In this document: one piece after another, positions 8,970 through 18,148 of the stretch
Layout of the letters: each line of letters starts with the position of its first letter
Numbering within the stretch: position 1 is the stretch's first letter
DNA from: Armatimonas rosea
GTDB taxonomy: Bacteria > Armatimonadota > Armatimonadia > Armatimonadales > Armatimonadaceae
Direction of reading: 5' to 3'
DNA: 64,000 nucleotides
NCBI RefSeq assembly: GCF_014202505.1
Contig: NZ_JACHGW010000004.1
Location: 558,001 to 622,000 of the forward strand
The notes under the pieces: model-generated
Databases searched by the model: none
The model's input: the letters and a program-made list of their open reading frames with translations, nothing else
Told to the model about the DNA's origin: nothing
Position numbers and translations under genes: made by a program

Positions 8970-9778
8970 GAGAACAAGATCACGCCCAGCTCACCCTACT
9001 CGCCACAGGAGGGCTCTCGTGGTGGCGGGCCGCCCGGCTACGCAAGCGTCTCACCCAAGACCCCGAACTCGCCCGCGTGTGGGAAAACACCCAGGCACTA
9101 CATCATCAGCTTCGGCTCTCTGCCACGCCCAAATCGGTTCCTCCCCCACCGAGCTGGCCCCTAGAATCAGGCCGGCAAGGAGTACTGCCACAGCTCCTCA
9201 ACCCAAGAGTTTTCCATGTGGGGCTCGTTGTCAGCCTCGTTTCCTGCCTCCTTGCCGGGTTTCTCTGGGAGCAACAAAAGCTCGCAAAGATGAGGCAACG
9301 GTACGCCTCCGTCGCTGCCCCTCGTGAGTCCCTTCTTTCGAAGAAGCGCAAAAAGATGAAGTATTCCCTCGAGTCTCCTGCCTTCTTACGAGAGAAAGTA
9401 CTCAAGGATCCCTTTCTTCTGATTGAAGAGCACAACAACACATTAGGAGTTGCCTGGAAGCTCATTGGCCATGCACAAGTCACGGCGACCTATGCAGATG
9501 GGACTACCTCTCGTCGTGTCAGTCGCCTACCCAATAGTCCTCAGCAGTGGAGGGTCCTCATGAGTAGCTACCCCAACTTCCCCAGCCGTGGTGATCTGCC
9601 ACCGACATTGCTCTGGAGCAAGGGCTGGGTCGCACGCGAGTGGGATAGCACCGAGGGGCCGGTTCGCGGCAAGGGGCTCCTCCAGGATATTGGACAGTTC
9701 GCTGGCTTTGGTATCCACCGCGTTGTGGATAAAAACGGCGAGGTTCTCGTCACGCTTGAGGTAAAACCGGTAAAATAG
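8966..9778 (+). CDS. Probable membrane anti-sigma factor
   Basis: The 270-aa protein has a short cytoplasmic N-terminus (MREQDHAQLTLLATGGLSWW) followed by a helical segment, one transmembrane helix near residues 75-95 (VGLVVSLVSCLLAGFLW) and an extracytoplasmic domain. Its ATG overlaps the sigma factor stop as ATGA, so the two are translationally coupled. The topology fits an anti-sigma factor that holds the sigma factor until an external signal is sensed. A zinc-binding HxxxCxxC motif typical of ZAS anti-sigma factors is absent. The role rests on position and topology. The last codons overlap the -10 box of the next gene. Confidence 0.65.
   Translation: MREQDHAQLTLLATGGLSWWRAARLRKRLTQDPELARVWENTQALHHQLRLSATPKSVPPPPSWPLESGRQGVLPQLLNPRVFHVGLVVSLVSCLLAGFLWEQQKLAKMRQRYASVAAPRESLLSKKRKKMKYSLESPAFLREKVLKDPFLLIEEHNNTLGVAWKLIGHAQVTATYADGTTSRRVSRLPNSPQQWRVLMSSYPNFPSRGDLPPTLLWSKGWVAREWDSTEGPVRGKGLLQDIGQFAGFGIHRVVDKNGEVLVTLEVKPVK
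9771..9776 (+). promoter_or_regulatory. -10 box of the PhyH gene (leaderless)
   Basis: TAAAAT lies exactly six nt before the ATG at 9783 and overlaps the stop codon of the anti-sigma gene. Confidence 0.6.
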
Positions 9779-9782
9779 CCGC

Positions 9783-10604
9783 ATGACACCCAATCTTCTC
9801 ACGGCGGAGCAGAAGGCGCAGTTTGATCGGGATGGCTTTCTGGTCCTGCGGGACTTGATCGACCCGGAGCTCGTGGCACGGCTGGTCGCGGCGGCGGACC
9901 GGCTCTCGGCGGAGGGTATCGCGGCCCAGGGGCTCTCGGAGCGCAAGCACTGGCAAAAGCGCGGCTGCCTCCCCGACGATCCCGCGTTTCTGGAGCTGAT
10001 CGACCACCCGCAGGTCCTGCCGCTGGTCGCCGGAATCCTCGGCTGGGACATTCACTTGATGACCAGCCATCTGATCGTCCGCCCGCCTACCCCTGGCGCC
10101 GACGAGCACTTCAAGGGCGAGGGCTGGCACCGCGACGGTGGCCAGTCGAGCTGGGAGATGACCGAGCCCCACCCGCGCATCTTGCTCAAGATCGCCTTCT
10201 TCCTCTCGGATCAGAGCGAGCCGGGGCGGGGCAACACCCAGGTCGTGCCAGGGAGCAACCGCCTGACCGGCCCCCTAGCCAAAGACCCCAGCGCACCCCA
10301 TCCCTACGGTGCCATCGAGATCTGTGGCAAGCCCGGCGATGCCTTTCTCTTCGAGCAGCGCACCTACCACGCGGTCGGCCCCAACTACTCGGACATCACC
10401 CGCAAGACCCTCTTTATCGGCTACGGCTTCCGCTGGGTCTTCCCGATGGACTTCTCACCGCAGTACGACTACCGCGAGCTCTACGAGAAAGCCAACCCCA
10501 TCCAGCGCCAGCTCATGGGCGACATCAAGACCATCACGGGGGTGCACCTCCCCACCGATGCAGATGTCCCCCTCCGCGCCAAGTGGCGCGAGTGGTACGG
10601 GTAG
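9783..10604 (+). CDS. Phytanoyl-CoA dioxygenase family (PhyH) protein
   Basis: The 273-aa length and motifs match Fe(II)/2-oxoglutarate dioxygenases of the PhyH family. FDRDGFLVLRDLI is the usual opening. WHRDGG supplies the first histidine and aspartate of the iron triad. EQRTYHAVGPN gives the distal histidine, followed by the 2-oxoglutarate-binding arginine in TRKTLF. These enzymes hydroxylate diverse small molecules and the bacterial substrates are mostly unknown. No signal peptide is seen, so it is cytoplasmic. A TAAAAT box six nt before the start suggests leaderless transcription independent of the upstream sigma operon. Confidence 0.88.
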   Translation: MTPNLLTAEQKAQFDRDGFLVLRDLIDPELVARLVAAADRLSAEGIAAQGLSERKHWQKRGCLPDDPAFLELIDHPQVLPLVAGILGWDIHLMTSHLIVRPPTPGADEHFKGEGWHRDGGQSSWEMTEPHPRILLKIAFFLSDQSEPGRGNTQVVPGSNRLTGPLAKDPSAPHPYGAIEICGKPGDAFLFEQRTYHAVGPNYSDITRKTLFIGYGFRWVFPMDFSPQYDYRELYEKANPIQRQLMGDIKTITGVHLPTDADVPLRAKWREWYG

Positions 10605-10777
10605 GACCGGACAACGCAAGAACCCGAGGAACGTAGTAGCCCGAGGAACAAGTCCTCGGGCTTAAAAGGGCTACGGGCACCTTCGTGCCCAGTGGATTTG
10701 GTTTGGCTACGAAGGCCGGGTACCCGCTTGCGGGTGGATCGCCCTCTTAAGCCCGGACCTCGTTGTCCAGGCTCTCA
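10605..10777. repeat. Intergenic palindromic repeats between convergent genes
   Basis: The gap between the convergent PhyH and DUF1501 genes holds several hairpins. AGCCCGAGGA/TCCTCGGGCT (10638-10662, 5-nt loop) is preceded by a partial direct copy (CCCGAGGAAC at 10623). GGGCAC/GTGCCC lies near 10675-10690, and CGGGTACCCG lies near 10718. The first hairpin may end transcription of the PhyH gene but has no T-run. The segment 10693-10712 (TGGATTTGGTTTGGCTACGA) recurs with one change at 63536-63555. Confidence 0.5.
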
Positions 10778-12172
10778 TTACGCCAGCAGCTCTTTAACGA
10801 CGCTCGCCGTTCCCGCGACGCCCGTAAGGCGCTCGGGGCGGCCGGCGCGCTCGAAGTAGAGCTTCTCGTGATCGAGGCCCAGGATATGTAGGATCGTCGC
10901 GTGGAGGTCCTTAAAGGTCATCGGCTTCTCGGTCGCCATCAGCCCGAGCTCATCGGTGGCCCCGTAGCGCTGGGGCTTGACCGCCCCGCCGCCCAGCCAG
11001 ATCGTGAAGCCCGCCGCGTTGTGCTGGCGCCCGTCGTTGCCCTGCATCATCGGTGTGCGGCCAAACTCGCTCGCCCAGACAACCAGGGTCTCGTCCCAGA
11101 GGCCGCGTTGTTTTAGATCGGTCAGGAGCGCCGCCGTGGGCTGGTCGATCCAGCGGGCGCGGGGCGTGTGGTTCTTGGAGAGCTCCCCGTGGGCATCCCA
11201 GCCGTCTTTATCCGGCATGTCGTAGACCTCGACAAAGCGCACGCCACGCTCCACCAAGCGCCGGGCAAGGAGCAGCTTGCGGGCATAGGCGACCGTCCGT
11301 GGGTCCTTGTGCTCAAAGCCATAGGCACGGCGCAGGTGCGTGGGCTCTTTTTCGATATCCCCCACCTCCAGCGCTGCGCTCTGCATCCGGTACGCCAGCT
11401 CATAGCTCGCGATCCGGGCATCCAGCTCAAGTGTCTCTTTTCGTCCCTGCCGATGCCTCTGGTTCATGGACTTCAGAAACGCAAATGTGTCGGCCTGGCT
11501 CGCGGCAAACGCTTGGGGCGGGGTGAGGTCCAGCACCGGCAAGCCCTGGTCGCGGAGCTTGGTGGACTGAAACGCGGGAGGGAGAAAGCCGTTCTGGTAG
11601 TTGGCCGCGCCGCCCAGCGGACCGGCATCGAAGAGCACGACATAGCCGGGCAGGCTCTGGTTCTCCGTGCCGAGGCCGTAGGTGATCCAGCTCCCTAGGC
11701 TCGCCTTGCCTGCGTTGAGGTCGCCCGTGTGAAAGAGATAGCTCGACGGCGCGTGGTTGTTGGACTCGGACTGGAGCGAATGGACAAAGCAGAGGTCGTC
11801 CACGTGCTTGCCCAGCTCGGGGAAGAGCTCACTCACCCACATCCCGTTCGAGCCTTGCTGCGTGAACTTGTACGGCGAGGCCATGAGCTCGTCCTTGCAC
11901 CCCTCAAAGACATTGGCGTGGCGGGTCGCCTTGAGGGCATCGCGGAAGCTCTTGGGCACGGGCTTTTTATGGAGCTGCTGGAGGGTCGGCTTGTAGTCAA
12001 ACGTGTCCATCTGCCCGGGGCCTCCGACTTGGTAGAGGACAATGACGTTCTTCGCGCGGGCCTTGAAGTGGGGCTTGCGCGGCGCGAGCGGCCGAATCGG
12101 GTCAATTGTCACCGCAGGCGGTCGTGCCTGCGCCTGCAGCAGTGCGAGGGCTAGCTCACCAAAGAGACTCAT
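10778..12172 (-). CDS. DUF1501 (sulfatase-like fold) protein
   Basis: The 464-aa protein matches the DUF1501 family, which adopts an alkaline-phosphatase/sulfatase-like fold and is abundant in Planctomycetes, Verrucomicrobia and Armatimonadetes. The opening NVIVLYQVGGPGQMDTFDYKP is diagnostic, with the later ASEFGRTPMMQGNDGRQHN as the conserved metal-site region. The substrate is unknown; the family is always linked to DUF1549/DUF1553 proteins and is thought to act on complex polysaccharides. The partner gene here is divergently transcribed. The ATG at 12172 has a TACAAT box six nt upstream. Starts further upstream would run through the repeat-rich intergenic region. Confidence 0.88.
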   Translation of the reverse strand: MSLFGELALALLQAQARPPAVTIDPIRPLAPRKPHFKARAKNVIVLYQVGGPGQMDTFDYKPTLQQLHKKPVPKSFRDALKATRHANVFEGCKDELMASPYKFTQQGSNGMWVSELFPELGKHVDDLCFVHSLQSESNNHAPSSYLFHTGDLNAGKASLGSWITYGLGTENQSLPGYVVLFDAGPLGGAANYQNGFLPPAFQSTKLRDQGLPVLDLTPPQAFAASQADTFAFLKSMNQRHRQGRKETLELDARIASYELAYRMQSAALEVGDIEKEPTHLRRAYGFEHKDPRTVAYARKLLLARRLVERGVRFVEVYDMPDKDGWDAHGELSKNHTPRARWIDQPTAALLTDLKQRGLWDETLVVWASEFGRTPMMQGNDGRQHNAAGFTIWLGGGAVKPQRYGATDELGLMATEKPMTFKDLHATILHILGLDHEKLYFERAGRPERLTGVAGTASVVKELLA

Positions 12173-12178
12173 GAAGGT

Positions 12179-12184
12179 ATTGTA
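12179..12184 (-). promoter_or_regulatory. -10 box of the DUF1501 gene (leaderless)
   Basis: TACAAT on the minus strand lies six nt before the ATG at 12172 and fixes the start of this gene. Confidence 0.6.
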
Positions 12185-12381
12185 CCTGTGGATCGCCCCC
12201 TGTGGATCGCCCCCGTGGGAGGGGGGCGTCAACGAGCGCTTCGCGCTAGGAAGGCCTTCGGCCATACAAATCCCCATGCCCGGAACGGGCTTTGTAGCGC
12301 GAAGCGCTCTCCAGCCCCCCCGTTCTGATCGGGGGGAACGCGACGCTCTCCTGCCCCCATTCGAACCTGGAAGATCGAAGG
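12185..12381. repeat. Repeat-filled divergent intergenic region
   Basis: The spacer between the DUF1501 and DUF1553 genes holds a perfect tandem repeat TGTGGATCGCCCCC (12187-12200 and 12201-12214). It also has small palindromes: AGCGC/GCGCT at 12235-12247 and again near 12297-12309, GGCC hairpins near 12251-12262, and CCCCCCG/CGGGGGG at 12315-12335. It carries promoters for both flanking genes at its edges. No protein is called here. Confidence 0.55.
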
Positions 12382-12387
12382 TATAAT
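12382..12387 (+). promoter_or_regulatory. -10 box of the DUF1553 gene (leaderless)
   Basis: A perfect TATAAT lies six nt before the ATG at 12394. It is the clearest example of the leaderless arrangement in the window. Confidence 0.65.
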
Positions 12388-12393
12388 ACCCGC

Positions 12394-14196
12394 ATGCGCC
12401 TCGCACCGTTGCTGTTGCTCACGCTTCTCAGTCTCATCCCCCGATCCACCGGGGCCCAAGAGCGTGTCGGCCCGGCGTGGAGCGATCGACGAAACCCGAT
12501 TGTCGAGATTTTTGGCGGCAAGCGGCTGGACCTGTGGAGCCTGCGCCCGCTGAAGAAAGCCCCTCAAGGGAGCACCATCGACTCGCTCCTGGGGACCACG
12601 AGAGCTCCCCTTGCGGATAAGCGGACCCTGGCGCGACGGCTCCGCTTTGACCTGACCGGGCTCCCTCCCACGGCGGGAGAGGTGGCGACCTTTACCACCG
12701 CAGAGACCTTTGCCAGCGGTCTTCTAGAGCAACACAGCTACGGCGAGCACCAAGCGCGGCTCTGGCTGGATGTGGTGCGCTATTCCGACTCCAATGGCTT
12801 CGACTGGGACGAGTTCCGGCCACTTGCCTGGCGCTACCGGGACTATGTCGTGCGGAGCTTCAACGCCGACAAGCCCTATGATCGATTCCTCACCGAGCAG
12901 CTCGCCGGCGATGAGCTGGTGGCGGGCAGGCCCAAGACCGCCGCGGAACAAGACGCCCTGCTCGCGACCAGCTACCTGCGGCTCGGGCCGTGGGACAATA
13001 GCGCGGGGCTCTTTGGCGAGGCGAACCGGGTGCGCAACGCCCTCATGAACGACCTGGTCGAGACCACGGGCACGGCCTTTCTGGGGCTGACTCTGGCCTG
13101 TGCCCGCTGCCACAACCACAAGACCGAGCCTCTCGCCCAGACCGACTTCTACCGTTTCCGCGCGTTCTTCGAGGGCGTGACCTTCCGCGACGATCTCTCG
13201 CTGGCGCTGGCTCCCGACCAAGAGCCGCTCAAGGCACTCCTCGCCACCGATGGGGAGAGAGCGCCCGCGGCGACCCATGTGCTTGTCGGTGGGGACCTGA
13301 ACCAGCCTAAAGAAGAAGTCTCGTATGGCTTTCCCAGTGTGCTTGATCCCAACCCCGTCTCGCTGGTGCGGCCAGCACGCCCAAAGTCCACGGGGCGGCG
13401 GCTCACGCTGGCACGGTGGATCGCAAGCCGGAACAACCCGCTGACGGCGCGCGTGCTGGTCAACCGCGTCTGGAAGCAGCTCTTTGGCGAGGGCCTCGTT
13501 GCGACACCAGGGGACTTTGGCTACGCGGGCGCGCGGCCTGCCAACCAAGCCGTCTTGGACTTTCTCGCGAGCTACTTTATCGAGAGCGGCTGGTCGGTCA
13601 AGAAGCTCCAGCGTCTTATTGTCGCCAGCCGCGCCTACAAGAGCGTCCATGCCCCGCGCCGGCTCTCCGCCGAGCAGCTCCGCGATGCCGTTCTCGCCAC
13701 CAGCGGACAGCTGACCGAGCGCTTTGGCGGCCCGCCGATCTGGCCGCCCCTCCCCGATGAGGTCCTCAAGGCCAATCCTGCCTTCCTCGACGACAACAAA
13801 GAGAAAACGAAAGGGTGGTATCCGTCGCCGACGGAGCGTCAGGGGGTCCGGAGCCTCTACTTGGTGCAGAAGCGTACGGTCGCGGTTCCCTTGCTCGCCA
13901 CCTTCGATCTCCCCGACAACGCCCTCTCCTGCTCCCGCCGCACGACCTCGACGGTCGCTCCGCAGGCCTTGACCCTCCTCAACAATCCCTTCCTCACCGA
14001 GGCAGCACTGGCGTTTGCGAGGCGGGTGGAGAAGCACCCGGAGCCGGACAAGGTTCAGGTCGCGTTTCGGCTCGCGCTCCAGCGCTCTCCCCACGCCGAC
14101 GAGCGCCGTCTCTGTGAGGAGCTCTTAAAGAAACACGGGCTTTCTGCGCTCTGCCGGGCACTTCTTAACCTCAATGAGTTTGTCTACCTTGACTGA
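12394..14196 (+). CDS. DUF1549/DUF1553 (PSCyt2-PSD1) secreted protein
   Basis: The 600-aa protein has a signal peptide ([17 protein letters not shown]). The DUF1549 domain ([17 protein letters not shown], through the heme-type CARCHNHK motif near residue 235) is followed by DUF1553 ([25 protein letters not shown], and [21 protein letters not shown] near the end). Many relatives start with a PSCyt1 cytochrome c domain, which is missing here; the protein passes directly from the signal peptide into DUF1549. The family is paired with DUF1501 proteins and is suspected to take part in degrading sulfated or complex polysaccharides, but no reaction is proven. Expression is probably shared with the divergent DUF1501 gene. 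Confidence 0.88.
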   Translation: MRLAPLLLLTLLSLIPRSTGAQERVGPAWSDRRNPIVEIFGGKRLDLWSLRPLKKAPQGSTIDSLLGTTRAPLADKRTLARRLRFDLTGLPPTAGEVATFTTAETFASGLLEQHSYGEHQARLWLDVVRYSDSNGFDWDEFRPLAWRYRDYVVRSFNADKPYDRFLTEQLAGDELVAGRPKTAAEQDALLATSYLRLGPWDNSAGLFGEANRVRNALMNDLVETTGTAFLGLTLACARCHNHKTEPLAQTDFYRFRAFFEGVTFRDDLSLALAPDQEPLKALLATDGERAPAATHVLVGGDLNQPKEEVSYGFPSVLDPNPVSLVRPARPKSTGRRLTLARWIASRNNPLTARVLVNRVWKQLFGEGLVATPGDFGYAGARPANQAVLDFLASYFIESGWSVKKLQRLIVASRAYKSVHAPRRLSAEQLRDAVLATSGQLTERFGGPPIWPPLPDEVLKANPAFLDDNKEKTKGWYPSPTERQGVRSLYLVQKRTVAVPLLATFDLPDNALSCSRRTTSTVAPQALTLLNNPFLTEAALAFARRVEKHPEPDKVQVAFRLALQRSPHADERRLCEELLKKHGLSALCRALLNLNEFVYLD

Positions 14197-14217
14197 GAAG
14201 ACGTTTGGAGATATAAT
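14189..14217 (+). promoter_or_regulatory. Sigma-70 promoter of rpsU
   Basis: TTGACT at 14189-14194 and TATAAT at 14212-14217 are separated by 17 bp, a near-consensus housekeeping promoter. It gives a leader of about 60 nt with a strong ribosome binding site, in contrast to the many leaderless genes nearby. The -35 box overlaps the end of the DUF1553 gene. Confidence 0.8.
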
Positions 14218-14285
14218 TGCCCCCGGCACGGTGTGCGTCGCACATCCATTTGATTGATGATCATTTTGGGAGGGGGTGAAATATT

Positions 14286-14477
14286 ATGGCACAGATTAAT
14301 CTGAAACCGGGCGAGCCGCTCGAAGCTGCTCTTAAGCGCTTCAAGAAGGTCCTCCAGCAGGACGGCGTCCTCAAGGCTGCCCGCGCCCACGAGTTCTACG
14401 AGAAGCCCAGCGACCAGCGCCGGAAGGCTGAGGCAGCTCGCAAACGCAAGATTCGCCAGGCGAACGAAGAGAAGTAG
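14286..14477 (+). CDS. rpsU: Ribosomal protein bS21
   Basis: The 63-aa, very basic protein matches bS21 of the small ribosomal subunit, which helps 30S subunits select mRNA start sites. The conserved core PLEAALKRFKKVLQQDGVL is followed by the Arg/Lys-rich tail RRKAEAARKRKIRQ. A strong Shine-Dalgarno sequence (GGGAGGGGGTGA) lies a few bases before the ATG. In a genome with many leaderless genes, bS21 content may affect the balance between leadered and leaderless translation; that last point is inference. The pgpH and ybeY genes follow in the same direction. Confidence 0.95.
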   Translation: MAQINLKPGEPLEAALKRFKKVLQQDGVLKAARAHEFYEKPSDQRRKAEAARKRKIRQANEEK

Positions 14478-14570
14478 TTTTAACCCCGAGCGTGCCGTGC
14501 ACCGTGCCAAGTTGCCGACAACCGCTCTCCCCACTGTCTACCGAACTCCGAGATCGCCACGGGATCGCTT

Positions 14571-16862
14571 ATGAAGATGCGCTGGCGTCTGCCCTTTGAG
14601 CTACAAATCCGCTCCACCTCCCCCCGCCCCCGTCGCCGCACCGAGCCGCGCCGAAAGGCTCCCCCTGCGCCGCGTGTCGCGCCCGTTCGGCTCCTTCTCG
14701 CTCTGGGCACCACCGCGATTCTTGCGCTTTTGCTCTGTATTCACCTCCTCCCCAACCGTGTCTCGGTCGCGCTAGGCTCTATTGCCAAGCAAGAGGTGAC
14801 GGCACCGCGCACGGCACGCTACGAAGACACGGAGGCGACCCGGCGGCTACGCGACGAGGCGATGAATAGTGTCGAGAAGCGCTACCAGCTCATTCCCGAT
14901 GCGCTTCAGAATATCCAGGAGTCGGTGAAGACGGTATTTGAGGCGATCGAGAACCCTATTCGGGATACCCCCGATGTCAACGATATCCGCCGCCAGTCCG
15001 GCCTTTCTGTAACCACGGCGACTGTCGAGGCGCTCAAGACCCAGCCCAAGGCGCTTCAGGAGAAGGCACAGGAGGTCGCCGGCCGGCTCGTGACGCGGAC
15101 GATGGAGGGGTCCCTGCGCGATGACACCAACGATCTGCTGATCGCCCGCCGGAGCCTGGTGGCTGATCCGATCTTGCTCGACCTGCCCGAGAACCTGCGC
15201 GCGCCCGTTGCGGCGATCTGTAGCGAGGCCCTCACCAACAACAAGCACTACGATGCCCGCGCTACCCAGCAGGCCCGCGATGAAGCGGAGTCGTCGGTGC
15301 AGCGCCAGATGCGGCGGATCGCGGCGGGAGAGCAGGTCCTGCGCCCGGGCGAGCGGGTGACCCAGGCCCATCTCGATGCCCTCACGGCCCTGGGACTGCG
15401 CAATGCCTCGCTGGACACGACCGCCGTCTTGGTCATCGTGCTCATGGTGGGCCTGATTGTCGGCTTTGTGACCATCTACCTGCGGCTCTTTCACCCCGAC
15501 CTCTACAACGACACGCCGCGCCTGTTTCTGCTCTCCATCTTGGCCATTGTCTCCGTGATGGGGATCAAGCTGGGCTCTAGCCTGCTCGGGCTCCCGTTCA
15601 CGGGGATCAACCTCTCGTACCTGGGAATGATGTGTGTCGCCTCCGCCGGGATGGTGATCGGCCTGCTCTTGTCGCCGTCGGTGGCGACCCTGATCGTCGC
15701 GCTGCTAGCGGTGACATCGGGCGTGGTGCTCAACAACGAGCTCCGCTTCACGCTGTTTACTCTGGGCTCGTCGCTGGCCGGAATTGTCTCCGTCGCCTCG
15801 ATGCGCAACCGCAGCGATGTCTTCCGCGCGGGGCTGGCGGTGTGCGGAGCCAATGCGATCCTGAGCCTGCTGGTCTCCCAGATCGAACACGATCTGCCGC
15901 GGGAGATGCTGGCGGGTGCGCTCATGGGAATCGGCTCGGGGCTGGTGGCGCTTGCGCTCTTCTATCTGGGGGTCTGGTGCCTGGAGCGCCCCTTTGGGAT
16001 CACAACCCACCTGCGCCTGCTGGAGCTCTCCGACCCGGCAACCCCGATCCTCCAGGACTTCCGCCTCGCCGTGCCGGGCACCTACGCCCACTCGCTGATG
16101 GTGGGTAACCTCGCGCACGTGGCGGCGGAGGCGATCGGTGCCGATGCGATGCTCGTCCGTGTTGCCGCCTACTACCACGACCTAGGCAAGATGAACCGCC
16201 CGGAGTTCTTTATCGAGAACCAGGCCAACGCTGAGAATGTCCACGATAGCATCAGCCCGTCGCTCTCGGCGCTGGTGCTGGTCAACCATGTCAAGGACGG
16301 CCTCGAGATCGCGGAGCGGGTGGGGCTTCCTCCCAAGGTGCGGGAGGTGATCTCGCAGCACCATGGGACCACCCTGATGAAGTACTTCTACCACCAGGCG
16401 ACCGGCGGTGTCCCCGACCCCACCCTGGAGTCCCAGTTCCGCTACCCCGGCCCCAAACCACAGAGCAAGGAGGCCGCGATTCTCATGCTCGCCGATGGGG
16501 TTGAGGCGGCATCGCGGGTGCTGAGCAAGCCCACCCCCCAGCGGGTCAATGAGTTCGTGGCGCGGATGATCGAGGACAAGCGGGTCGATGGGCAGCTCGA
16601 CGAGTGTCCGCTGACCCTTCGGGACCTGAAGATGATCCAGGAGGTCTTCACCCGCACTCTCTGCGCGACCCTGCACGCCCGCATTGAGTACCCCAAAGAC
16701 CCCAAAACCGCTCGCGAGCATAAAGAGCAGCGTGAGCAAAAAGAGCCAAAAGAGAGCCATGATCCTAGCGGAGATTCTCGTCCAGAACCAGCACCCGAAC
16801 CCGACCCTGCCGTGGGAGCGGGCCGCCGCCGCCGCGCAAAGACTCCTCTCGGAATGCCTTAG
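14571..16862 (+). CDS. pgpH: 7TM-HD family c-di-AMP phosphodiesterase PgpH
   Basis: The 763-aa protein has the PgpH (7TMR-HD) order. An N-terminal transmembrane helix (LLLALGTTAILALLLCIHLL, about 42-62) is followed by a large extracellular 7TM-HDED domain (residues 70-280), seven membrane helices (about 285-480) and a cytoplasmic HD domain. The HD site is seen in GTYAHSLMVGNLAH, YYHDLGKM and ISQHHGTTLM. PgpH hydrolyses the second messenger cyclic di-AMP. A charged, proline-rich C-terminal tail is encoded in the stretch overlapped by ybeY. The operon partner PhoH, common in other bacteria, is not present. Confidence 0.92.
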   Translation: MKMRWRLPFELQIRSTSPRPRRRTEPRRKAPPAPRVAPVRLLLALGTTAILALLLCIHLLPNRVSVALGSIAKQEVTAPRTARYEDTEATRRLRDEAMNSVEKRYQLIPDALQNIQESVKTVFEAIENPIRDTPDVNDIRRQSGLSVTTATVEALKTQPKALQEKAQEVAGRLVTRTMEGSLRDDTNDLLIARRSLVADPILLDLPENLRAPVAAICSEALTNNKHYDARATQQARDEAESSVQRQMRRIAAGEQVLRPGERVTQAHLDALTALGLRNASLDTTAVLVIVLMVGLIVGFVTIYLRLFHPDLYNDTPRLFLLSILAIVSVMGIKLGSSLLGLPFTGINLSYLGMMCVASAGMVIGLLLSPSVATLIVALLAVTSGVVLNNELRFTLFTLGSSLAGIVSVASMRNRSDVFRAGLAVCGANAILSLLVSQIEHDLPREMLAGALMGIGSGLVALALFYLGVWCLERPFGITTHLRLLELSDPATPILQDFRLAVPGTYAHSLMVGNLAHVAAEAIGADAMLVRVAAYYHDLGKMNRPEFFIENQANAENVHDSISPSLSALVLVNHVKDGLEIAERVGLPPKVREVISQHHGTTLMKYFYHQATGGVPDPTLESQFRYPGPKPQSKEAAILMLADGVEAASRVLSKPTPQRVNEFVARMIEDKRVDGQLDECPLTLRDLKMIQEVFTRTLCATLHARIEYPKDPKTAREHKEQREQKEPKESHDPSGDSRPEPAPEPDPAVGAGRRRRAKTPLGMP

Positions 16863-17223
16863 TAGCCCCCCCCGTCCCACGGGGGAGCCTTTCGAGGTCA
16901 GTGTGGTGATCGTCACCGACGACGCCATCCACCAGCTCAACCGTCAGTGGCGCGGTAAAGACAAGCCCACCGATGTCCTCTCCTGGCCCCAGTCCGAGGC
17001 CGACGAGCCCCTGAGCGCCTACCTTGGGGATGTGGTGATCTCCCGCGACACCGCGGAGCGTCAAGCCACCGCCCGCGGCTGGGCACTGGAAGATGAGCTC
17101 GCGCTCTTGCTGGTCCACGGCATTCTCCACCTCCTCGGCCACGAAGACGATACCGAAGAGGGCTCGGAGCAGATGAAGGTTATCGAGCGAGAGATCCTCG
17201 GAAAACCCCTAGACCCACTCTAA
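16759..17223 (+). CDS. ybeY: Endoribonuclease YbeY
   Basis: The 154-aa metalloprotein carries the family zinc site HGILHLLGHEDD (H-x3-H-x5-H) near residues 120-132, and the usual NRQWRGKDKPTDVLSWP motif. YbeY acts in 16S rRNA 3'-end maturation and ribosome quality control. The start at 16759 gives the family length; an upstream ATG at 16684 would add 25 Lys/Ser-rich residues. The gene overlaps the end of pgpH by 104 nt in another frame. A GC-rich palindrome at 16869-16885 encodes a short Pro-rich segment (SPPRPTGEP) in the N-terminal region. A strong terminator follows immediately. Confidence 0.92.
   Translation: MILAEILVQNQHPNPTLPWERAAAAAQRLLSECLSSPPRPTGEPFEVSVVIVTDDAIHQLNRQWRGKDKPTDVLSWPQSEADEPLSAYLGDVVISRDTAERQATARGWALEDELALLLVHGILHLLGHEDDTEEGSEQMKVIEREILGKPLDPL
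16869..16885. repeat. GC-rich palindrome inside ybeY
   Basis: CCCCCGT and ACGGGGG flank a 3-nt loop, just downstream of the pgpH stop codon and in frame within ybeY. It resembles the palindrome inside selD (23387-23402). Confidence 0.45.
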
Positions 17224-17269
17224 AGACACAAAGCCCACGCGAAGGCTCGCGTGGGCTTTGTGTCTATTT
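17224..17269 (+). terminator. Rho-independent terminator after ybeY
   Basis: A perfect 19-bp stem (17224-17242 with 17247-17265) has an AGGC loop and is followed by ATTTT. It begins one base after the ybeY stop and also separates ybeY from the convergent pseudopilin gene. Confidence 0.85.
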
Positions 17270-17280
17270 TGAGAGAGACC

Positions 17281-18114
17281 CTAGTCTTCCTGGATGCTCC
17301 ACTCCGAAGCCTTCGACGAGCCCCACTTCTTGTAGCCCGCGTGGCCGTCGCCAAACAGACAGACATAGCCACCAAAGTGCCGGTTGGAGACCTTAGACGC
17401 CGTGATATTGGGGTAACGGTCGGTGCGGATTTCCTGCTGGATTCCGCGAATCGAGTTGCCTTGGTCACAGACCGTGGTCCAGGCATCCATGATGTGGATC
17501 GTGTTGGAGGGCTGCGCCACCGCGGCCTCCGAGACAGAGAGTGTGGTGCCCGTGGTCACGAAACCACTCTTGTCCTGACCAGCAAAGCCGACCGTGGTCC
17601 AGTTGGTCGCGCTCGATGTTCCCAGGGGGATCAGGTTACGGCCGTAGGAGAGCTTGTTGACCTTGCCGTAGCCCTGCGTGCTGCCATCGCCCTGAGCAGC
17701 CGGGGTGAAGCGGGTATTGGCAGTGGTCACGCCACAGTAGTTTCCCGTGGTAGTGGTGCCATTGACCGTCAGGGTGACCCCCTTCACACTCGTCTCGCCA
17801 TCGGGGCAGACAAAGATCCCCTCGTTCTTGACATAGGCATAGATCAAGGTCGGCCAGGAGAGCACCGCGCCTGCAGGCGGAGCCGGGGTGGCATCGTTGG
17901 GCCCAAGGGGGATCTGCGACGGCGGATAGGTCTCGTCGTAGTCCTGGACATACATCATCACGGCAGTGCCGATCTGGCGCATGTTGGAGAGACAAGCGGT
18001 CTGGCGGGCCTTGGCACGTGCCTGGGCGAAGACGGGAAAGAGGATGGCGGCAAGGATCGCGATAATGGCGATCACCACAAGCAGCTCGATGAGCGTGAAT
18101 GCGCGGCGAGTCAT
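17281..18114 (-). CDS. DUF1559 type II pseudopilin-like protein
   Basis: The 277-aa protein begins [20 protein letters not shown]. This is the prepilin N-terminal motif, with cleavage before FTLIELL and a glutamate at position +5 of the mature chain. The rest is the DUF1559 domain typical of Planctomycetes and Armatimonadetes, with the [18 protein letters not shown] helix and the C-terminal H-x9-DG motif ([16 protein letters not shown]). Such proteins are thought to be surface or type II secretion pseudopilins; their specific role is unknown. The ATG at 18114 begins the prepilin signal. A TATACT box at 18149-18154 gives a leader of about 30 nt. Confidence 0.9.
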   Translation of the reverse strand: MTRRAFTLIELLVVIAIIAILAAILFPVFAQARAKARQTACLSNMRQIGTAVMMYVQDYDETYPPSQIPLGPNDATPAPPAGAVLSWPTLIYAYVKNEGIFVCPDGETSVKGVTLTVNGTTTTGNYCGVTTANTRFTPAAQGDGSTQGYGKVNKLSYGRNLIPLGTSSATNWTTVGFAGQDKSGFVTTGTTLSVSEAAVAQPSNTIHIMDAWTTVCDQGNSIRGIQQEIRTDRYPNITASKVSNRHFGGYVCLFGDGHAGYKKWGSSKASEWSIQED

Positions 18115-18148
18115 AGGAATTATGTTAGCCTTTCTAGTGCTAAGACGG

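Noticed and set aside
12173-12406. Longer N-terminus of the DUF1501 protein starting near 12406
   Set aside because: The extra 78 codons run through intergenic repeats, and a TACAAT box fits a start at 12172.
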